Assembly (NCBI GenBank): GCA_000733355.1
Contig: JNVV01000004.1
Span: forward strand, 907,707 to 917,783
Origin: Falciphora oryzae
Taxonomy: Eukaryota; Ascomycota; Sordariomycetes; Magnaporthales; Magnaporthaceae
Length of the DNA stretch: 10,077 nucleotides
Direction of reading: 5' to 3'
In this document: piece after piece, positions 8,367-10,077 of the stretch
Layout of the letters: every line of letters begins with the position of its first letter
Numbering within the stretch: the stretch's first letter is position 1
Translations under genes and position numbers: made by a program
The notes under the pieces: generated by a model
Database searches by the model: none
Seen by the model: only the letters and a program-made list of their open reading frames with translations
What the model was told of the DNA's origin: nothing

Positions 8367-8432
8367 ACGACCGCTAGCTGGGAGCGACCCTGCTGGGAAA
8401 GGAGACAGCAACCGATTCCAAAACTCTTCGAG

Positions 8433-9395
8433 ATGGCCTCCAGCGCCCCGACCACCGACGCGCCGCCGGCCGAAATCGTCATCAACAACAACCCGGCCCT
8501 CCAATCCTGCGACTAGTCCTTCAAGTCCCGTCGGCGGCGCCCGCCACTTCAACACTTTGCCAGCGGGAGCTCGCTCCCCTTCCCTATCGGCCGCGCTCTG
8601 CGGGCTACGAAGGAAAAGCTGGCCGAGGTGCTGGCGCTCCCCTCCGGGACTCAGCTGCTCGACGCCGGCTGCAGCGTCGCCCACGATGCGCTCTTCCTAG
8701 CGCGCAACAAGGGCATGCGCCTCACTGGCATCGACGTCATGGACCACCACATCGCCAAAGCACGGCGGAACAATGCGCGCGCGGGGCTGCCCGAAGGCCA
8801 GGTGACGGTGCAAAGAATGGACTACCACCACCTCGAAACCCTGGCGGACGAGTCGCACGACGGCGTCTACACGATGGGGATGTTTGTGCACGCGACGGAC
8901 CCGGAGGCTGTGCTGGTCGGGTTCCACCGTGTCCGGCCCGGCGGGCGCGTGTCGCTGTTCAAAGTACGACCACGATATGAAGTCGCTGGCCGGGGGGCAG
9001 CTGGGCTACCACGCCAACGACACAAGGACAGTTAACGAGTTCGCTGCCATGCCCACGTGCATTTTATGCGTTCCAAGAAGGGCCTGTTCGAGGACATGCT
9101 GCCCGACGCCGGCTTCGAGGATGTGCAAGTGCACGACTACTCGCAGAACATCCGCCCCATGCCGCGCTTGTTGCACTGCCTAGCCGTCACCCCCAGCATC
9201 TTTGTGCGCCTGCAGGACCTGCAGAAATACTTCATCAACGCCGTCGCCGGCGCGAGGGGCCTGTTAGGGCAGGACTACTGGAGCTATTTGGCCGTCACCG
9301 CCACCAAGCTTGGGGCAGCGGTGGAAGGTGCAAAGACAAGACAGATAATATGGACACGTCCTTGGATGCTTCGTCGATGGAGCAAGCGCAATTGA
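8433..9395 (+). pseudogene. SAM-dependent methyltransferase (sterol C24-methyltransferase-like), broken
   Basis: ATG 8433 opens MASSAPTTDAPPAEIV and runs to an in-frame TAG at 8514. Homology-like sequence continues in the next frame (VGGARHF, near 8540), returns to the first at about 8575 (FPIGRALRATKEKLAEVLAL), shifts again at about 8961 within what should be the Tyr-Asp-His-Asp motif, and returns at about 9057 (LFEDMLPDAGFEDVQVHDYS to QDYWSYLAVTATK). That makes at least four frame changes plus one stop; a few codons also seem lost near 8535. Motif I reads LLDAGCSVAHD, where the family has Gly in place of Ser and Ala in the SAM-binding loop. The later family motif survives as DGVYTMGMFVHATDP, with Gly-Met where Glu-Thr is usual. 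RVRPGGRVSLFK is the post-motif. Enzymes of this class methylate small molecules such as sterols; the substrate is unknown here. No intron explains the shifts. It is almost certainly non-functional unless the sequence has errors, though the altered loop argues against that. Confidence 0.85.
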
Positions 9396-10049
9396 GATTG
9401 GTTTCCTTCCTATCTTTCACATCGTCTTCAGGCCGGCACAACTCGCAGGAGGCAGGCAGGATCCTGCTGTCTCAGCACGTTCCCGTAACCGTGTCGTTTG
9501 CATTGTCTAGTCTCCATCCCATCAGTGCCAACAGCTTCTCCATAGGACCAGCCTGGGTGCCACCCATGCTATGCCCACCACGCCGGCCCATCACTCGCAC
9601 CATTTGCGCTTTCCATGTGCAGCCACAGCTAACTTCCCATTTGGCGAAGCACCATAATGGGGCAAGGCCGAGCATCACCACAATTCCATCGTCGCCCCAC
9701 CAAAACAATCAGCCTGCGACCCCGAGCATAGGCGAAGAAGACAATAACGTGCGAAATGGCGTGCTAGCGCCCTGGTAATGTCGACACCAGACATCATGGA
9801 ACCCTCCGCAGCAATGCGGGGTCGGACGTGAAAATGAACGAACTTCTCTTACACGGTCAGTGGGCGACAGCGCTCGGCTTCCTTCCGAATTGACACCATT
9901 CATGATAAGCTCTTCCATTTAAACACGTCGCGCCCGGCCGACAACCTTCCTCGAATCCACTAATTCTTGGCATGGTGCTGTTAGTGCACACTGCCAAATT
10001 GCATACAAATCCTTAACACCCGCCAATTAGCGACCCAACACCAATAACC
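9396..10049. other. Intergenic stretch and promoter of the next gene
   Basis: No recognisable gene. A plus open frame from ATG 9350 to 9778 overlaps the methyltransferase tail and has no family features. The right part is the likely upstream region of the gene starting at 10050: CCAAT pentamers at 10023-10027 and 10041-10045, an A/T-rich TTTAAA near 9917-9922, and short pyrimidine-rich stretches around 9940-9960. Confidence 0.45.
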
Positions 10050-10077
10050 ATGCCCGCCAACGGCGCTGGCGACGGCA
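10050..10077 (+). CDS. Start of an unidentified gene, cut by the window edge
   Basis: ATG at 10050 in the context ATAACCATGCC, a good fungal start context, opens MPANGAGDG and runs off the end. It sits after a promoter-like stretch with two CCAAT motifs. Nine codons are too few to identify a product. Confidence 0.4.

Noticed and set aside
7854..8684. 276-codon minus-strand open frame
   Set aside because: It is the shadow of the methyltransferase remnant and its C-rich leader, with low-complexity Gly/Arg/Glu content.
9350..9778. 142-codon plus-strand open frame with a true ATG
   Set aside because: It overlaps the methyltransferase tail and is rich in Pro, Ser, His and Asn without any domain; probably chance, though a transcript would change this.
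1..10077. tRNA, rRNA, CRISPR or telomeric repeats
   Set aside because: No cloverleaf with tRNA box elements, no spaced direct repeats and no TTAGGG arrays were seen by eye; a covariance-model scan would be needed to exclude small RNAs.

Overview
The window looks like nuclear DNA of a filamentous ascomycete, probably a sordariomycete. The reasons are a HET (heterokaryon incompatibility) protein tail, short introns with CTAAC-type branch points, strongly C-ending codons in the coding parts, and two further gene families known mainly from fungi. No operons, Shine-Dalgarno sites, RNA genes or CRISPR arrays are visible. The genus cannot be told from the sequence.

Layout from left to right. At 178-731 (+) is a small two-exon gene for an uncharacterised fungal protein with an acidic N-terminus. 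At 854-2005 (-) is the C-terminal part of a HET-family protein whose HET domain is missing, so it is most likely a 5'-truncated pseudogene. From about 2006 to 5728 I recognise no intact gene. This stretch holds a degenerate CGTCTGG tandem, an imperfect hairpin, a six-copy 12-bp minisatellite, a T-rich tract, a perfect 20-bp palindrome, and about 1.4 kb (3600-5056) of GC-rich DNA with ambiguous coding-like frames on both strands that may be decayed gene or element sequence. At 5729-7522 (-) is the best-preserved gene, a multi-pass membrane protein of a common but functionally unassigned fungal family. It has two confident introns and a likely third one that leaves no stop codon when unspliced. 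At 8433-9395 (+) is a SAM-dependent methyltransferase of the sterol C24-methyltransferase-like type, broken by a stop and at least four frame changes, with its SAM-binding loop altered. It follows a pyrimidine-rich promoter-like stretch and a strong G-quadruplex motif. The first nine codons of a new gene begin at 10050 and run off the right edge.

Taken together this is accessory, partly degenerate fungal DNA: two plausibly live genes among two clear gene remnants and one possible further remnant. No pathway links the genes, and no complete new system is evident. The most useful leads are the probable hidden in-frame intron, the two gene remnants, and the coding-like 3600-5056 block, one frame of which has only TAA and TAG stops, as repeat-induced point mutation (RIP) would produce.
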